Positions 9,844 through 18,713 of a stretch of DNA of 64,000 nt are shown in pieces. The notes beneath the pieces are model-generated. The model saw only the letters and a list, made by a program, of their open reading frames with translations. It did no database searches and was not told the origin of the DNA. The translations under genes and the position numbers were made by a program. This stretch comes from Maricaulis sp048269565 (lineage in GTDB: Bacteria > Pseudomonadota > Alphaproteobacteria > Caulobacterales > Maricaulaceae). The stretch is taken from contig NZ_JBLXIK010000004.1 in assembly GCF_048269565.1 (NCBI RefSeq), forward strand, positions 200,464 to 264,463, in the 5' to 3' direction. Every line of letters begins with the position of its first letter. Within the stretch, counting starts at the first letter, position 1.

Positions 9844-11598
9844 TCAGGTGGTGAGACTGGACCAGATTGCCCTCAACACCAATCCGGCATGGCGCAGGGT
9901 GATCATGCGGGTGTCGACCGGACGGCCGGCGACCCAGGTGCCGCGCACTTCAAGCTGACGCAAGTCGCCGGCATCAAGGCTCAGCGGATCGCGTGCCAGC
10001 CAGGTGAAATCGGCGCGCTTGCCCGGCTCGATGGTGCCGATCTCAGCCTCCAGCTCGAGCTGGCGGGCGGCATTGATCGTCATCGCTTCAAGCGCCTGTT
10101 GCGTATTGAGCCGCTGGTCGGGCCCGATCAGCTCGCCGCCCTGGCGCGGCTGGCGCTCGATGGCGGTGGCCAGGGTGCGCATCGGATCGATCGGGGTGGC
10201 GGGATGATCGCCATGCAGGGTGATGACGGCGCCGCTGGCGAAGGCGTCGCCGACCGGCATGTAGCGCGCGGTGCGGTCCGGGCCGACCAGGTCGGGCAGG
10301 ATATGGCCATAAAACCAGACATGGTCGACGAAGAAGCCGAGGCTGACGCCGAGCCGGGCGGCGCGCTCGATCTGGGCCGGGGTGATCAGGGCGAGATGTT
10401 CGAGCCGGTGATGCAGCATGGGGTCCGGCGCGGCGGTCTGCGCCGCCTCGATGGCATTGAGCGCCATCTCGATCGCCGCCTCGCCCTGGGCGTGGATGGC
10501 GATCTGATAGCCGCCGCGCTGGGCCTCGAGCACCAGGGCATTGGCGGCGTCCTGGCTGTAGTTGAGCGTGCCGCGCCAGTCGGGGGCGAGGCTCAGCACG
10601 TCTTGCGTGAAGTGCGAGCGCTGATAGGGCTCGGCCAGTGCCGCGCCGCCGATGAAGGGCGAGCCATCCATCCAGATCTTGACCCCGGCCAGCGAGGTGT
10701 TGGCATCCTGTCCGGCCCAGAGCTCGAGCGCATGGTCGCGCCGCGCCGGGGCCGTGTAGAGCACGGTGTTGACCGGGGCGCGCGGCTGGCTGGCGACGCC
10801 GTGCACCAGGGCGAGCGGATCGCGGGCATTGCCGACAAGGCTGGCGGCACCGATCGTGGTGTAGCCGGCGCGGGCATAGGCATCATATTGAAGATTGAGC
10901 AGCAGGTTCAGCGCCGCATCGCCGGCCTGCGGCATGGCGGCCATCACCTGGCCAATGGCGCTGATCTCGATCAGGCGGCCGGTGAGATTGCCATCGGCAT
11001 CGCGTTCAAACTGGCCGTTTTCCGGATCGGGCGATGTGCTGCCGAGACCGGCGGCGGCCAGGGCGGCGGAATTGGCGAAGGCCTCATGCATCATCTGGGT
11101 GAGGATGATCATCGGCCGCTCCGGCGCGATGGCGTCGAGCTCGGCCAGGCCGGGCGGTGGCAGCGGGTCGAGCATCGCCGGATCCCAGCCGAAGGCGATG
11201 ATCCACGGCGTCAGCCCGCGCTGGCTCGCGGCCCGGCGCAGCGTCTCTATGATCTCTTCGCGGCTGGCATGGCTGACCCCGCTGACATCAACCGCCGCGC
11301 CCAGCTGCGCCGAGGCGAGCGGATGCGTGTGCGGCTCGATCAGGCCGGGCACAAGCGTGCCGCCGAGCAGATTGACCCGCTTGGTGTTCCACGGCGCGAG
11401 CGCCTCGATCTCGGCCTTGCTGCCGGTCGCGATGATGACGCCGTCGCGGACATAGACGGCCTCGACCGTCTGATCGCCGGCCATGGTTCGGATGGTGCCG
11501 CCATGGAAAATCTGGTGCTGCGACGCCGTCGGCGCCCGCAGCGACACGCCCCAGCTCAGCAAGAGCAGGGCAAGGGCGGTGGCGATCAGTCGTTTCAT
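9844..11598 (-). CDS. Exported amidohydrolase of the YtcJ/imidazolonepropionase-like group
   Basis: A 584-residue metal-dependent hydrolase (amidohydrolase 3 type) with a signal peptide at residues 1-26. The N-terminal metal pair is in GLIEPHTHPL, further ligands are in IAIHAQGEAA and HHRLEHLALI, and the aspartate region is TLHGDHPATP. The C-terminal NAARQLELEAEIGTIEPGKRADF is the composite beta-sandwich ending of the family. It probably acts in the periplasm on an amide or carbamate; the substrate cannot be predicted. Confidence 0.85.
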   Translation of the reverse strand: MKRLIATALALLLLSWGVSLRAPTASQHQIFHGGTIRTMAGDQTVEAVYVRDGVIIATGSKAEIEALAPWNTKRVNLLGGTLVPGLIEPHTHPLASAQLGAAVDVSGVSHASREEIIETLRRAASQRGLTPWIIAFGWDPAMLDPLPPPGLAELDAIAPERPMIILTQMMHEAFANSAALAAAGLGSTSPDPENGQFERDADGNLTGRLIEISAIGQVMAAMPQAGDAALNLLLNLQYDAYARAGYTTIGAASLVGNARDPLALVHGVASQPRAPVNTVLYTAPARRDHALELWAGQDANTSLAGVKIWMDGSPFIGGAALAEPYQRSHFTQDVLSLAPDWRGTLNYSQDAANALVLEAQRGGYQIAIHAQGEAAIEMALNAIEAAQTAAPDPMLHHRLEHLALITPAQIERAARLGVSLGFFVDHVWFYGHILPDLVGPDRTARYMPVGDAFASGAVITLHGDHPATPIDPMRTLATAIERQPRQGGELIGPDQRLNTQQALEAMTINAARQLELEAEIGTIEPGKRADFTWLARDPLSLDAGDLRQLEVRGTWVAGRPVDTRMITLRHAGLVLRAIWSSLTT

Positions 11599-11665
11599 GG
11601 CGAGGCGCTTCTGCTGTTGTGTCAGCCGCCCATGCTAGGGCAATGATCCGCCATGACCAGAGCTT

Positions 11666-12346
11666 TCACATCAGCCCCAGTGTCTTGAAACTGGCTGTGT
11701 TCTCGCGCCCGATCACGAGATGGTCGTGGACGACGATCTCGAAGGGTTTGCAGACATCGATCAGGGTGCGCGTCATCTCGATATCGGCCTGGCTGGGGGT
11801 GGCGTCGCCGGAAGGGTGGTTGTGGACCAGGATGATCGCCGAGGCCTCATTGGCCAGCGCTCGTTTGACGACTTCGCGCGGATAGACCGGGGCGTGGTCG
11901 ATCGTGCCTGTGCCGAGCACCTCATCGCCGATCACCTTATTCTTGCGGTCGAGGAAGAGGACGCGGAATTGCTCGGTGGTGGCGTGTTGCATCGCCGTGC
12001 GGCAATAGGCGACCAGCGCCGCCCAGGACGCAATGACGGGGCGGCCGATTACCTGTTCGCGCGCTAGCCGGGCGGAGAGCGCCTGGATCAGCTTGAGTTC
12101 GGCAGCGCAGCGCTCCGAGACGCCATCAATGGTGATGAGTTGTTCGACCGGGGCTGCGGCGACGCCGCCGAGATCGCCGAAGCGGGCGATCAGCGCCTTG
12201 GCGATCGGTTTGACATCGCGGCGCGGGATGGAGCGGAACAGGTAAAGCTCCAGCAGCTCGTAATCGTGCAGGGCCTCACCACCCGCCAAGGTTAGTTTCT
12301 GGCGCAAACGCTCGCGGTGACCGTCGTTTTGCGCGGGGCCGGCCAT
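11666..12346 (-). CDS. radC: RadC/YsxA family JAMM-domain protein
   Basis: A 226-residue RadC-family protein with a helix-hairpin-helix-like N-terminal region and a C-terminal JAMM metalloprotease-like domain. The metal motif is visible as HNHPSGDATPSQAD. Despite its name, a DNA repair role is not established for the family. The start is placed at MAGPAQNDGH, 4 nt after the map stop; the open frame extends further upstream but that part would lie inside map. Likely co-transcribed with map. Confidence 0.9.
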   Translation of the reverse strand: MAGPAQNDGHRERLRQKLTLAGGEALHDYELLELYLFRSIPRRDVKPIAKALIARFGDLGGVAAAPVEQLITIDGVSERCAAELKLIQALSARLAREQVIGRPVIASWAALVAYCRTAMQHATTEQFRVLFLDRKNKVIGDEVLGTGTIDHAPVYPREVVKRALANEASAIILVHNHPSGDATPSQADIEMTRTLIDVCKPFEIVVHDHLVIGRENTASFKTLGLM

Positions 12347-12350
12347 GGCG

Positions 12351-13187
12351 TCAGACGTTGTAGGGGGGCTTGTCGAGGCCCTTGGGCGATTTGGTGAAAA
12401 TCTCGTAGCCATCGGCGGTGACTCCGAGGGAGTGCTCGAACTGGGCCGAGAGCGATTTGTCGCGGGTGACGGCCGTCCAGCCATCCCCCAGGACTTTCAC
12501 ATCGGGCCGGCCGAGATTGAGCATCGGCTCGATGGTGAAGAACATGCCCTCCCTGAGCACGACGCCTTCGCCGCGCGTGCCGAAATGCAGCACATTGGGG
12601 CTGTCATGGAAGAGCTGGCCGAGGCCGTGGCCGCAGAAATCACGCACCACCGAGCAGCGATTGGCTTCGGCGTGCTCCTGGATGATGGCGCCGATCGTGC
12701 CCAGCGTGACGCCGGGTTTGACCGCTTCGATCCCGGCCATCATCGCTTCATAGGTGATGTCGATCAGGCGTTCGGCTTTGCGCTTGGGCTGGCCGGCCGT
12801 GTACATGCGGCTGGTATCGCCATGCCAGCCATCGACGATGACGGTGACGTCGATATTGAGAATATCGTCATCGCGCAGCGCCTTGGGCCCGGGAATGCCG
12901 TGGCAGACGACATGGTTGAGCGAGGTGCACAGCGAGTGGCGATAGCCGCGATAATGCAGCGTCGCCGGCGTGGCGCCATGATCGAGGATGAATTCGCGCG
13001 TCAGCCGGTCGAGATGCTCCGTGGTGACGCCGGCCTTGACCTCGGGCACCAGCATGTCGAGCACCTGGGCGCCGAGACGTCCCGCCTTGCGCATGCCCTC
13101 GAAACCTTCGGCTCCGTGCAGCTTGATACGCCCGTCGCGCGGCGATGGGGCATCATAATCGTCAATGCTGTCATAGGCAGTCGTCAA
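12351..13187 (-). CDS. map: Methionine aminopeptidase type I
   Basis: Removes the initiator methionine from nascent proteins. The five metal ligands are recognisable in DVTVIVDGWHGDTSRMY, HGLGQLFHDSPN, TIEPMLNLG and FEHSLGVT. Start choice: a TTG at 13187 giving TTAYDSIDDYD follows CGGAGGA at about 8 nt and yields 278 residues, whereas the longer ATG-started frame to 13322 would run into the M28 gene and its hairpin. The use of TTG is therefore inferred. Confidence 0.93.
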   Translation of the reverse strand: MTTAYDSIDDYDAPSPRDGRIKLHGAEGFEGMRKAGRLGAQVLDMLVPEVKAGVTTEHLDRLTREFILDHGATPATLHYRGYRHSLCTSLNHVVCHGIPGPKALRDDDILNIDVTVIVDGWHGDTSRMYTAGQPKRKAERLIDITYEAMMAGIEAVKPGVTLGTIGAIIQEHAEANRCSVVRDFCGHGLGQLFHDSPNVLHFGTRGEGVVLREGMFFTIEPMLNLGRPDVKVLGDGWTAVTRDKSLSAQFEHSLGVTADGYEIFTKSPKGLDKPPYNV

Positions 13188-13221
13188 GGGGCAGTCCTCC
13201 GTTATCCCCCCATATAGCCAA

Positions 13222-13250
13222 AGCGCGCGCCGTTTGAAACGGCGCGCGCT
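13222..13250 (-). terminator. Strong hairpin downstream of the M28 lipoprotein gene
   Basis: AGCGCGCGCCGTTT and AAACGGCGCGCGCT form an almost loopless perfect palindrome located 26 bases after the M28 stop on the minus strand and 35 bases before map. Only a short TTT follows on the minus strand, so it may be an imperfect intrinsic terminator or a processing element. Confidence 0.55.
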
Positions 13251-13275
13251 GGGATTGCTGGTAATTTCTTTCCGG

Positions 13276-14958
13276 TTATTCGCTGGCCTGGCCGTAGAGA
13301 TTGCCGAAGAAGCTGTCATCATTCCAGGCCGGACGCTCGTCGCTGTCGGCGATTTCGCGGGCGATCAGATAGTTGATATTGGCAAATTTGGCGCCCTGGT
13401 CGAACAGGACTTCCAGATCGCCGTCGAGCTGGTCGGTCTGACGATGATAATGGGTGCTCAAGAAGCCCATGAAGCCCTCGCCCTCATCCCAGCGCGGATC
13501 CGGCGAGGAGAAGCCGGTCATCAGGAAGAGCGACGGCACGCCCTCGCGCACGAAGTTGTAGTGGTCCGAACGCACGAAGATCGATTGCTCCGGGATCGGA
13601 TCAGGGCTGACCTCGATATTCATCCGGGCCGCCGCGCGCGTGGCAATCGGGCCGAGATTGGAATGCTCGCTGCCAAAGGCGACGACGTCGTTGAACTCAT
13701 AGACGATGACCGGCATGTCGAGATTGACATTGGCGACGATGGCGTCGGCCGGCACTGTCGGATTGCGGGCAAAATGCTCGGAACCGAGCAGGCCCTTCTC
13801 CTCACCGGCCAGGGCGACGAACAGCACCGAACGCCGCGGCGTGCCCTGTTGCATGAAGGCGCGTGCCGTTTCCAGCATGATCGAGACGCCGGACGCATTG
13901 TCGACCGCGCCATTGCAGATCGAATCCTCACCGTCATTTGAGCGGCAGCCACCGCGGCCGCGCATGTGATCGTGGATGGTGCCGATATGGTCGAGATGCG
14001 CCGTCAGCACGACAATCTCGTCGGCCAGCACCGGATCACTGCCGCGCAGCAGGCCGGCCACATTGGGGGCTGTGAAAGGCTCCGAGATCGTGCGCTGCTG
14101 CAGGCTGACGCTGTGCGGCAGATCGAAGCGCGGGAAGGTCGGGTTTTCCTCGTCCGACATCGCGGCCCGGACGTCTTCCAGGCTCATCTCGGCGCCCTCG
14201 AACAGGCGTGCACCGAGCGTGGCGCCAACCTCGGCGCTCACCCGGATCTGGTCACGTGAGGACGGGCCTGTGGCCGGCGTCAGGCTGGTGACCGGAAGCG
14301 CGGCGGTGCCATTGGCGTAGGTGCGCATCTGCTCGTCGGTACGGCTGGTCACGGTGATCATGCCGACGGCGCCATGGGCGGCGGCGAGATTGCGCTTGGT
14401 GGTGGACGACAAGTGATGGGCCCGCTCTTCGCTGGGCAGGCCGCCCGGGACACCATTCACGATGACCACGATCTTGCCGGCAACGTCGAGGCCGGCATAG
14501 TCGTCATGATCGCGATTGGGGGCCGAGACGCCATAACCGACAAACACCAGCGGCGCCGTGACGCTCGCTTCGGGCAGGCTCGGATTGGTCGCGACATAGA
14601 CGTCGTCGCCCTGGGCGAAGGTCTCGCCGTCGAGGCTGAGGCTGTTATAGGCCGCGTCGGCGCTCACATCCTGCAACGGTACCTGCTGGAAATAGCCGCC
14701 ATTGTCGCCAGCCGGTTCCAGCCCGAGCAATTGCATCTGTGCCGCGACATAATTGGCGGCGATTTCATAGCCATCCGTGCCGACATCGCGGCCCTGCAGA
14801 TAGTCCGAGGCGAGGAAGCGGATATGCGCCTCGATATTCCCGGTGCGTACATTCGGCATGAAATCGGCGGGCGCTTCGACGGCGCTGCCGATCGTCGTAT
14901 CGGTGGGGCCGCAGGCGACGAGCGCGAGACAGGCCAATGCTGGTGCCAGAAACTTCAT
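13276..14958 (-). CDS. M28 family zinc peptidase lipoprotein with PA domain
   Basis: A 560-residue exported aminopeptidase-like protein. The N-terminus is a lipoprotein signal with lipobox LVAC and Cys16, so it is probably anchored in a membrane facing the periplasm. Residues of about 130-280 form a protease-associated insertion (FVGYGVSAPNRDHDDYAGLDVAGKIVVIVNG region). The zinc ligands of M28 appear in order: TAHLDHIG, NGAVDNASG, AGEEKGLLGSE, NVNLDMP, and STHYHRQTDQ. It probably trims peptides for nutrition. It is divergent from the membrane protein at 15177. Confidence 0.92.
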   Translation of the reverse strand: MKFLAPALACLALVACGPTDTTIGSAVEAPADFMPNVRTGNIEAHIRFLASDYLQGRDVGTDGYEIAANYVAAQMQLLGLEPAGDNGGYFQQVPLQDVSADAAYNSLSLDGETFAQGDDVYVATNPSLPEASVTAPLVFVGYGVSAPNRDHDDYAGLDVAGKIVVIVNGVPGGLPSEERAHHLSSTTKRNLAAAHGAVGMITVTSRTDEQMRTYANGTAALPVTSLTPATGPSSRDQIRVSAEVGATLGARLFEGAEMSLEDVRAAMSDEENPTFPRFDLPHSVSLQQRTISEPFTAPNVAGLLRGSDPVLADEIVVLTAHLDHIGTIHDHMRGRGGCRSNDGEDSICNGAVDNASGVSIMLETARAFMQQGTPRRSVLFVALAGEEKGLLGSEHFARNPTVPADAIVANVNLDMPVIVYEFNDVVAFGSEHSNLGPIATRAAARMNIEVSPDPIPEQSIFVRSDHYNFVREGVPSLFLMTGFSSPDPRWDEGEGFMGFLSTHYHRQTDQLDGDLEVLFDQGAKFANINYLIAREIADSDERPAWNDDSFFGNLYGQASE

Positions 14959-15176
14959 CGAAGCCTCCTCTGGAAAAGCGGTAATTGTTGGCGCGGACTA
15001 TAGCGAGCGCAGGCATGGGCACAATGTGAGCGGATGTTAATTATCCGTGAGGTCGAGGGGCGGTGCAGCCGGTCCGGCATGACAGTTGTCACGGACGATG
15101 GGTGACGCCTGTGTCTGCCGCCCGGTGGCCGTGCGCGGCAAGGTGAGCTCACAAACAGGACAGGAACGACCTCACC

Positions 15177-15749
15177 ATGACCGATCTGAGACAGACCATA
15201 GATCACGAACGCAAACGCTACTGCGTCGCCGCCGGCGGCGGTGTGTCGCTGCCCGTCGCCGGCGCGCTCTACTGGGCGGTGATGGGCGGGCTCGGCTTCT
15301 ACCTCACGCCATCACAATGGGCGATTGCGGCGGCGGCGGGATCGGGACTGATCTTCCCGCTCGGCATTCTGCTGCAGGCCCCGATGCGCTCGCCCTTCAT
15401 GAAGTCGAAATCGCCCCTGTCGGGTGTCACCATGGCGGCGATCGCCGCGATCAATCTGCTATGGCCGATTCATATCCTGCTGATCGGTGGTTTCCCCGAG
15501 GCGGCACCGCTGACCCTCGCCATCGGCATGAGCCTGCACTGGCCGATCATCGGCTGGGCCTATCACAGCCGGGTCAGCCTGATCCACGCCTTCGTGCGGG
15601 TCGCGGCCGTGACAGTGATCTGGTACGGCTTTCCCGAATGGCGGCTGACGGGCATTCCGTTTGTCGTGGCCGGGCTCTATCTTTTCGCGGCTGCGGGCCT
15701 GCGCTGGGAAGTCCTGCGCTTTCGCCGCGCCGGGGTGAGCGCGGCCTGA
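15177..15749 (+). CDS. Integral membrane protein of unknown function
   Basis: A 190-residue protein with five or six hydrophobic segments and a charged N-terminus (MTDLRQTIDHERKRY). I do not recognise the family with certainty; the overall look is that of the DUF7010-like small membrane proteins. It lies 40 bases before a sensor kinase and response regulator on the same strand, so it could be co-transcribed with and act alongside them. There is no signal for an enzymatic motif. Confidence 0.7.
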   Translation: MTDLRQTIDHERKRYCVAAGGGVSLPVAGALYWAVMGGLGFYLTPSQWAIAAAAGSGLIFPLGILLQAPMRSPFMKSKSPLSGVTMAAIAAINLLWPIHILLIGGFPEAAPLTLAIGMSLHWPIIGWAYHSRVSLIHAFVRVAAVTVIWYGFPEWRLTGIPFVVAGLYLFAAAGLRWEVLRFRRAGVSAA

Positions 15750-15789
15750 TCGGGCGCGCTGTGAAGGTGAAGGTGAAGGGGGAGAGGCC

Positions 15790-16881
15790 ATGATGCAGCG
15801 GATACTTGCCCTGTTATCGCCCAACCGGCCCTGGCTGCATCTGGTCTATCTGGGCTTTTTCTTCTTCGCCTGGCTTTACCAGCCGCCCGGATGGGACGAG
15901 GTGGTGATCGGTCTGGTGGCGATGGCCGGATTTGTCAGCCTCTATATTTTCAGCCTGCGACGCTGCGACTGGACAGTGTATCCGGTGGCGCTGGGGGCGG
16001 CTCTGCTGGGCCTGGCCTTCATGCCGGTGACCATTGGCGGCGGGGTTTATCTGGTCTTCGCCGCCGCCATGCTGGGCTGGCTGCCGCATTCCCGGGCGCG
16101 CACCGTCGGCCTGGTTGCTGTCGCGCTGGCCATCCTCGCGGCGGGCTGGCTGACGCAACAACCGCTCCCCTATGCCGCCGTGCTCCTCATCCTCGCCGCG
16201 ATTGCTGCCGGGGGAGCGGCGATGGGCGCGCGGCGCCGTCGCCAGGAGGCCGATGGCGAAGCGCGTCAACGACGGGCTTCGGACCGCGCAGCCGAGGCCG
16301 AGCGCCAGCGCATCGCCCGCGATCTGCACGATCTGCTCGGTCATACGCTCTCGGTGGTGACCCTGAAGGCCGATCTCGCATCGCGGTTGTTCGATGCAGA
16401 GCCGCAACGGGCTCGCAGCGAGCTGGCCGAAATCCAGTCGATTTCCCGGACGGCCCTCGCCGAGGTGCGTGAGGCGGTCGCCGGTCTGCGCGACCGCAGC
16501 CTGGAGAGTGCCACCGCCGAAGCGCGTCAGCATCTCGAGGCGGCCGGACTGGCAGTCTCGGTCGAGCTTGAGGCAGGCCCCGCGACGGCGGAGCAATCGA
16601 CGGCGCTGGCGATGGTGGTGCGCGAAGCAGCGACCAATATCCTGCGCCATGCTGAAGCCCGTCATGTCACGATCCGGACGGCCAGCCTGGATGGCGGTAT
16701 TGAATTGAGTATCGGCGATGATGGCCGCGGCGGTGCCCGGACCGGCAGCGGCGGGCTGGGCGGACTGGCGGCGCGCATCGAGGCGCTCTCGGGCTGGATG
16801 TTGGTCGGGGCCGTAACGCCGGGAACCGGAACACAGGTCCAGGCCTGGCTGCCCGGACGTGGAGGTGGAGACCATGCCTAG
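15790..16881 (+). CDS. Sensor histidine kinase, DesK/NarL-type (HisKA_3)
   Basis: A 363-residue membrane histidine kinase. The first 150 residues contain about five hydrophobic segments with no large periplasmic loop, as in DesK, suggesting that the membrane itself or a buried ligand is sensed. The phosphoacceptor is His180 in RIARDLHDLLGH, with the HisKA_3 helix following. ATP-binding boxes are VVREAATNILRHAEARHV and IGDDGRGGARTGSGG. A second ATG three bases downstream is possible. Its 3' end overlaps the response regulator by 8 nt. Confidence 0.88.
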   Translation: MMQRILALLSPNRPWLHLVYLGFFFFAWLYQPPGWDEVVIGLVAMAGFVSLYIFSLRRCDWTVYPVALGAALLGLAFMPVTIGGGVYLVFAAAMLGWLPHSRARTVGLVAVALAILAAGWLTQQPLPYAAVLLILAAIAAGGAAMGARRRRQEADGEARQRRASDRAAEAERQRIARDLHDLLGHTLSVVTLKADLASRLFDAEPQRARSELAEIQSISRTALAEVREAVAGLRDRSLESATAEARQHLEAAGLAVSVELEAGPATAEQSTALAMVVREAATNILRHAEARHVTIRTASLDGGIELSIGDDGRGGARTGSGGLGGLAARIEALSGWMLVGAVTPGTGTQVQAWLPGRGGGDHA

Positions 16882-17476
16882 ACTCATCCTGGCCGAAGAC
16901 CAGACCCTGCTGCGCGAGGCCCTGGCGGCACTGCTCGGGCTCGAGACCGATATCGAGATTGTCGGCACGGCGTCCAATGGCCGCGAGGCGCATGATCTCG
17001 TGCGCCGCCACGACCCCGATGTCGTCGTCACCGATATCGAGATGCCGGACATGACCGGGCTGGAACTCGCCGCCCTGCTCAAGCGCGAGGGTGCGCGGGC
17101 GCGGGTGCTGATCGTGACGACTTTCGACCGGCCCGGCTATCTGCGCCGCGCGCTCGAGGCGGGCGTGGCGGGTTTCATTTTGAAAGACGGGCCTTCGACC
17201 GGTCTCGCCGATGCGGTCCGGCGTGTCGCGGCCGGTGAACGGGTGATCGCGCCGGAACTGGCGGAGCGCGCCTGGAGCGAGAACGATCCTCTTACCGATG
17301 CCGAGCGCCGTCTTCTGCGCCTGGCCGAGGCGGGGCTGGAAAGCCCGGCCATGGCCGAAGCGACCGGTTTGGCGCGCGGCACGGTGCGCAATTATCTGCA
17401 CAGCGCGATTTCCAAGCTCGGGGCCGCCAACCGGATCGAGGCGGCGCGTCTGGCGCGGGAGAAGGGTTGGCTCTAG
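16874..17476 (+). CDS. LuxR/NarL-family response regulator
   Basis: A 200-residue regulator with an N-terminal receiver (phosphoacceptor Asp54 in VVVTDIEMPD, acidic pair in AEDQ, lysine in FILKDG) and a C-terminal LuxR-type helix-turn-helix (LTDAERRLLRLAEAG through ARGTVRNYLHSAISKLGA). It resembles DesR, the partner of DesK. The ATG at 16874 is preceded by GGAGGTGGAG and overlaps the kinase stop, indicating translational coupling. No desaturase gene is near, so the DesR-like target is not apparent. Confidence 0.9.
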   Translation: MPRLILAEDQTLLREALAALLGLETDIEIVGTASNGREAHDLVRRHDPDVVVTDIEMPDMTGLELAALLKREGARARVLIVTTFDRPGYLRRALEAGVAGFILKDGPSTGLADAVRRVAAGERVIAPELAERAWSENDPLTDAERRLLRLAEAGLESPAMAEATGLARGTVRNYLHSAISKLGAANRIEAARLAREKGWL

Positions 17477-17480
17477 GGAC

Positions 17481-17948
17481 TCAGTTCTGCGCTGACAGCG
17501 CTGCCGCCACCGAAGGCGGAACCGAATAGTGCGCGCGGAAGATCTCCGTCATCCGCGCCGGCCTGCCGGTCGAGAGCTGGAAACAGACGACCTTGGTGAG
17601 CGCGCGGAATACCGTCACGCCGTCACTGACGCGCACGAATTGATAGCGCCGCTCGGCGCGCAGGCGGCCATCGGATTTGGTGATCCAGACAGCGCAGTCA
17701 AGTTCATCGCCGAGCCGGACATGGCCGAGATAGTCGGCCTCGGTGCGGATGATGGCGATGCCGCGATCATCGGCCTCGCACGCTTCGCGCGAAAATCCCT
17801 TCGAGGCCCAGTGGGTCCAGGCGGCGGCATCGGCCCATTCCAGATAGCGCGCATTATTGGCATGGCCGAAATCATCGATATCGGCGGCCACCACCTTGAT
17901 GCGGTGGACGTAAGGGTTGGGCAGGTCCCACTGGAAATCGCTCATCAT
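17481..17948 (-). CDS. Acyl-CoA thioesterase of the 4-hydroxybenzoyl-CoA thioesterase (YbgC) type
   Basis: A 155-residue hotdog-fold protein. The AADIDDFGHANNARYLEWADAA segment has the Asp and the N-N-x-RY-x-x-W arrangement of the YbgC/4HBT class. It probably hydrolyses an acyl-CoA in the cytoplasm. The start ATG overlaps the sfsA stop in an ATGA, showing coupling; an adjacent second ATG three bases later is equally usable. Confidence 0.85.
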   Translation of the reverse strand: MMSDFQWDLPNPYVHRIKVVAADIDDFGHANNARYLEWADAAAWTHWASKGFSREACEADDRGIAIIRTEADYLGHVRLGDELDCAVWITKSDGRLRAERRYQFVRVSDGVTVFRALTKVVCFQLSTGRPARMTEIFRAHYSVPPSVAAALSAQN

Positions 17949-18649
17949 GTCAGCTCCACGCTCATCGGATGGGTAATCGCGATGCCCGCCGGTGTCACTT
18001 CGCAGCGATAGGCCAATATCTCGACGCCGGCCTGGTGCGCCGCGCGCAGGGCCTCGCCATAGACCGGGTCGGTATCATCGGCCGGGCGCAGGCGGGCGCA
18101 ATCGCTGCGCTGGACGATGAAGAGCTGGACGGCGCGCTCTCCCGCCTGCGCCTTGGCGGAGAGTTCGCCGAGATGCTTGGTGCCGCGGCTGGTGACGCCG
18201 TCGGGGAATTCGGCCAGGCCGGGCTGGCGCATCCAGTGGACATTCTTGACCTCGACCCAGCAGGGCGGGCGATCTTCGTGTTCCAGCAACAGGTCGATGC
18301 GGGAGTTCTCGCCGTATTTCACTTCGCGCCGCAGCGAGGCATAGCCGGTCAGCTCGGTGAGGATGCCGGCCTGCACCGCTTCCTCGGCCAGCTCATTGGC
18401 GCGGCCGGGCAGGGTGCCGATCAGCGTGTCCTGGGCTTCAACGATCTCCCAGGTGAATTTGAGTTTGCGCTTGGGATTGTCCGCCCGGGAAAGCCAGACC
18501 TTGAGGCCGGCGTCCTTGATGCCCGCCATGGCGCCGGTATTGGCGCAATGCGCTGTCACGACCTCGCCGCCGGGCAGTTCGACATCGGCAAAGAAGCGCT
18601 TGTAGCGCGAGACCAGCAGGCCCTCGATCAGCGGTGTGGCGAATTTCAT
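17945..18649 (-). CDS. sfsA: Sugar fermentation stimulation protein SfsA family
   Basis: A 234-residue SfsA-family protein, with N-terminal OB-like region (LIEGLLVSRYKRFFADVEL, HCANTGAM) and a nuclease-like C-terminal core (NSRIDLLLE, CWVEVKNV, RGTKHLGEL). The family is a DNA-binding protein with a restriction-endonuclease-like fold; its cell role is uncertain. The start is at MKFATPLIEG, where similarity begins, not the upstream ATG at 18907. The downstream thioesterase overlaps its stop. Confidence 0.92.
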   Translation of the reverse strand: MKFATPLIEGLLVSRYKRFFADVELPGGEVVTAHCANTGAMAGIKDAGLKVWLSRADNPKRKLKFTWEIVEAQDTLIGTLPGRANELAEEAVQAGILTELTGYASLRREVKYGENSRIDLLLEHEDRPPCWVEVKNVHWMRQPGLAEFPDGVTSRGTKHLGELSAKAQAGERAVQLFIVQRSDCARLRPADDTDPVYGEALRAAHQAGVEILAYRCEVTPAGIAITHPMSVELT

Positions 18650-18713
18650 GGCTTGGCATTCTCCTGTTGCGCCACCTATACCCGAGGCGAACACGGAAAC
18701 GAGGGACAATCTC

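Noticed and set aside
9889..11646. 585-codon plus-strand open frame
   Set aside because: Antisense to the exported amidohydrolase, whose metal ligands are all present.
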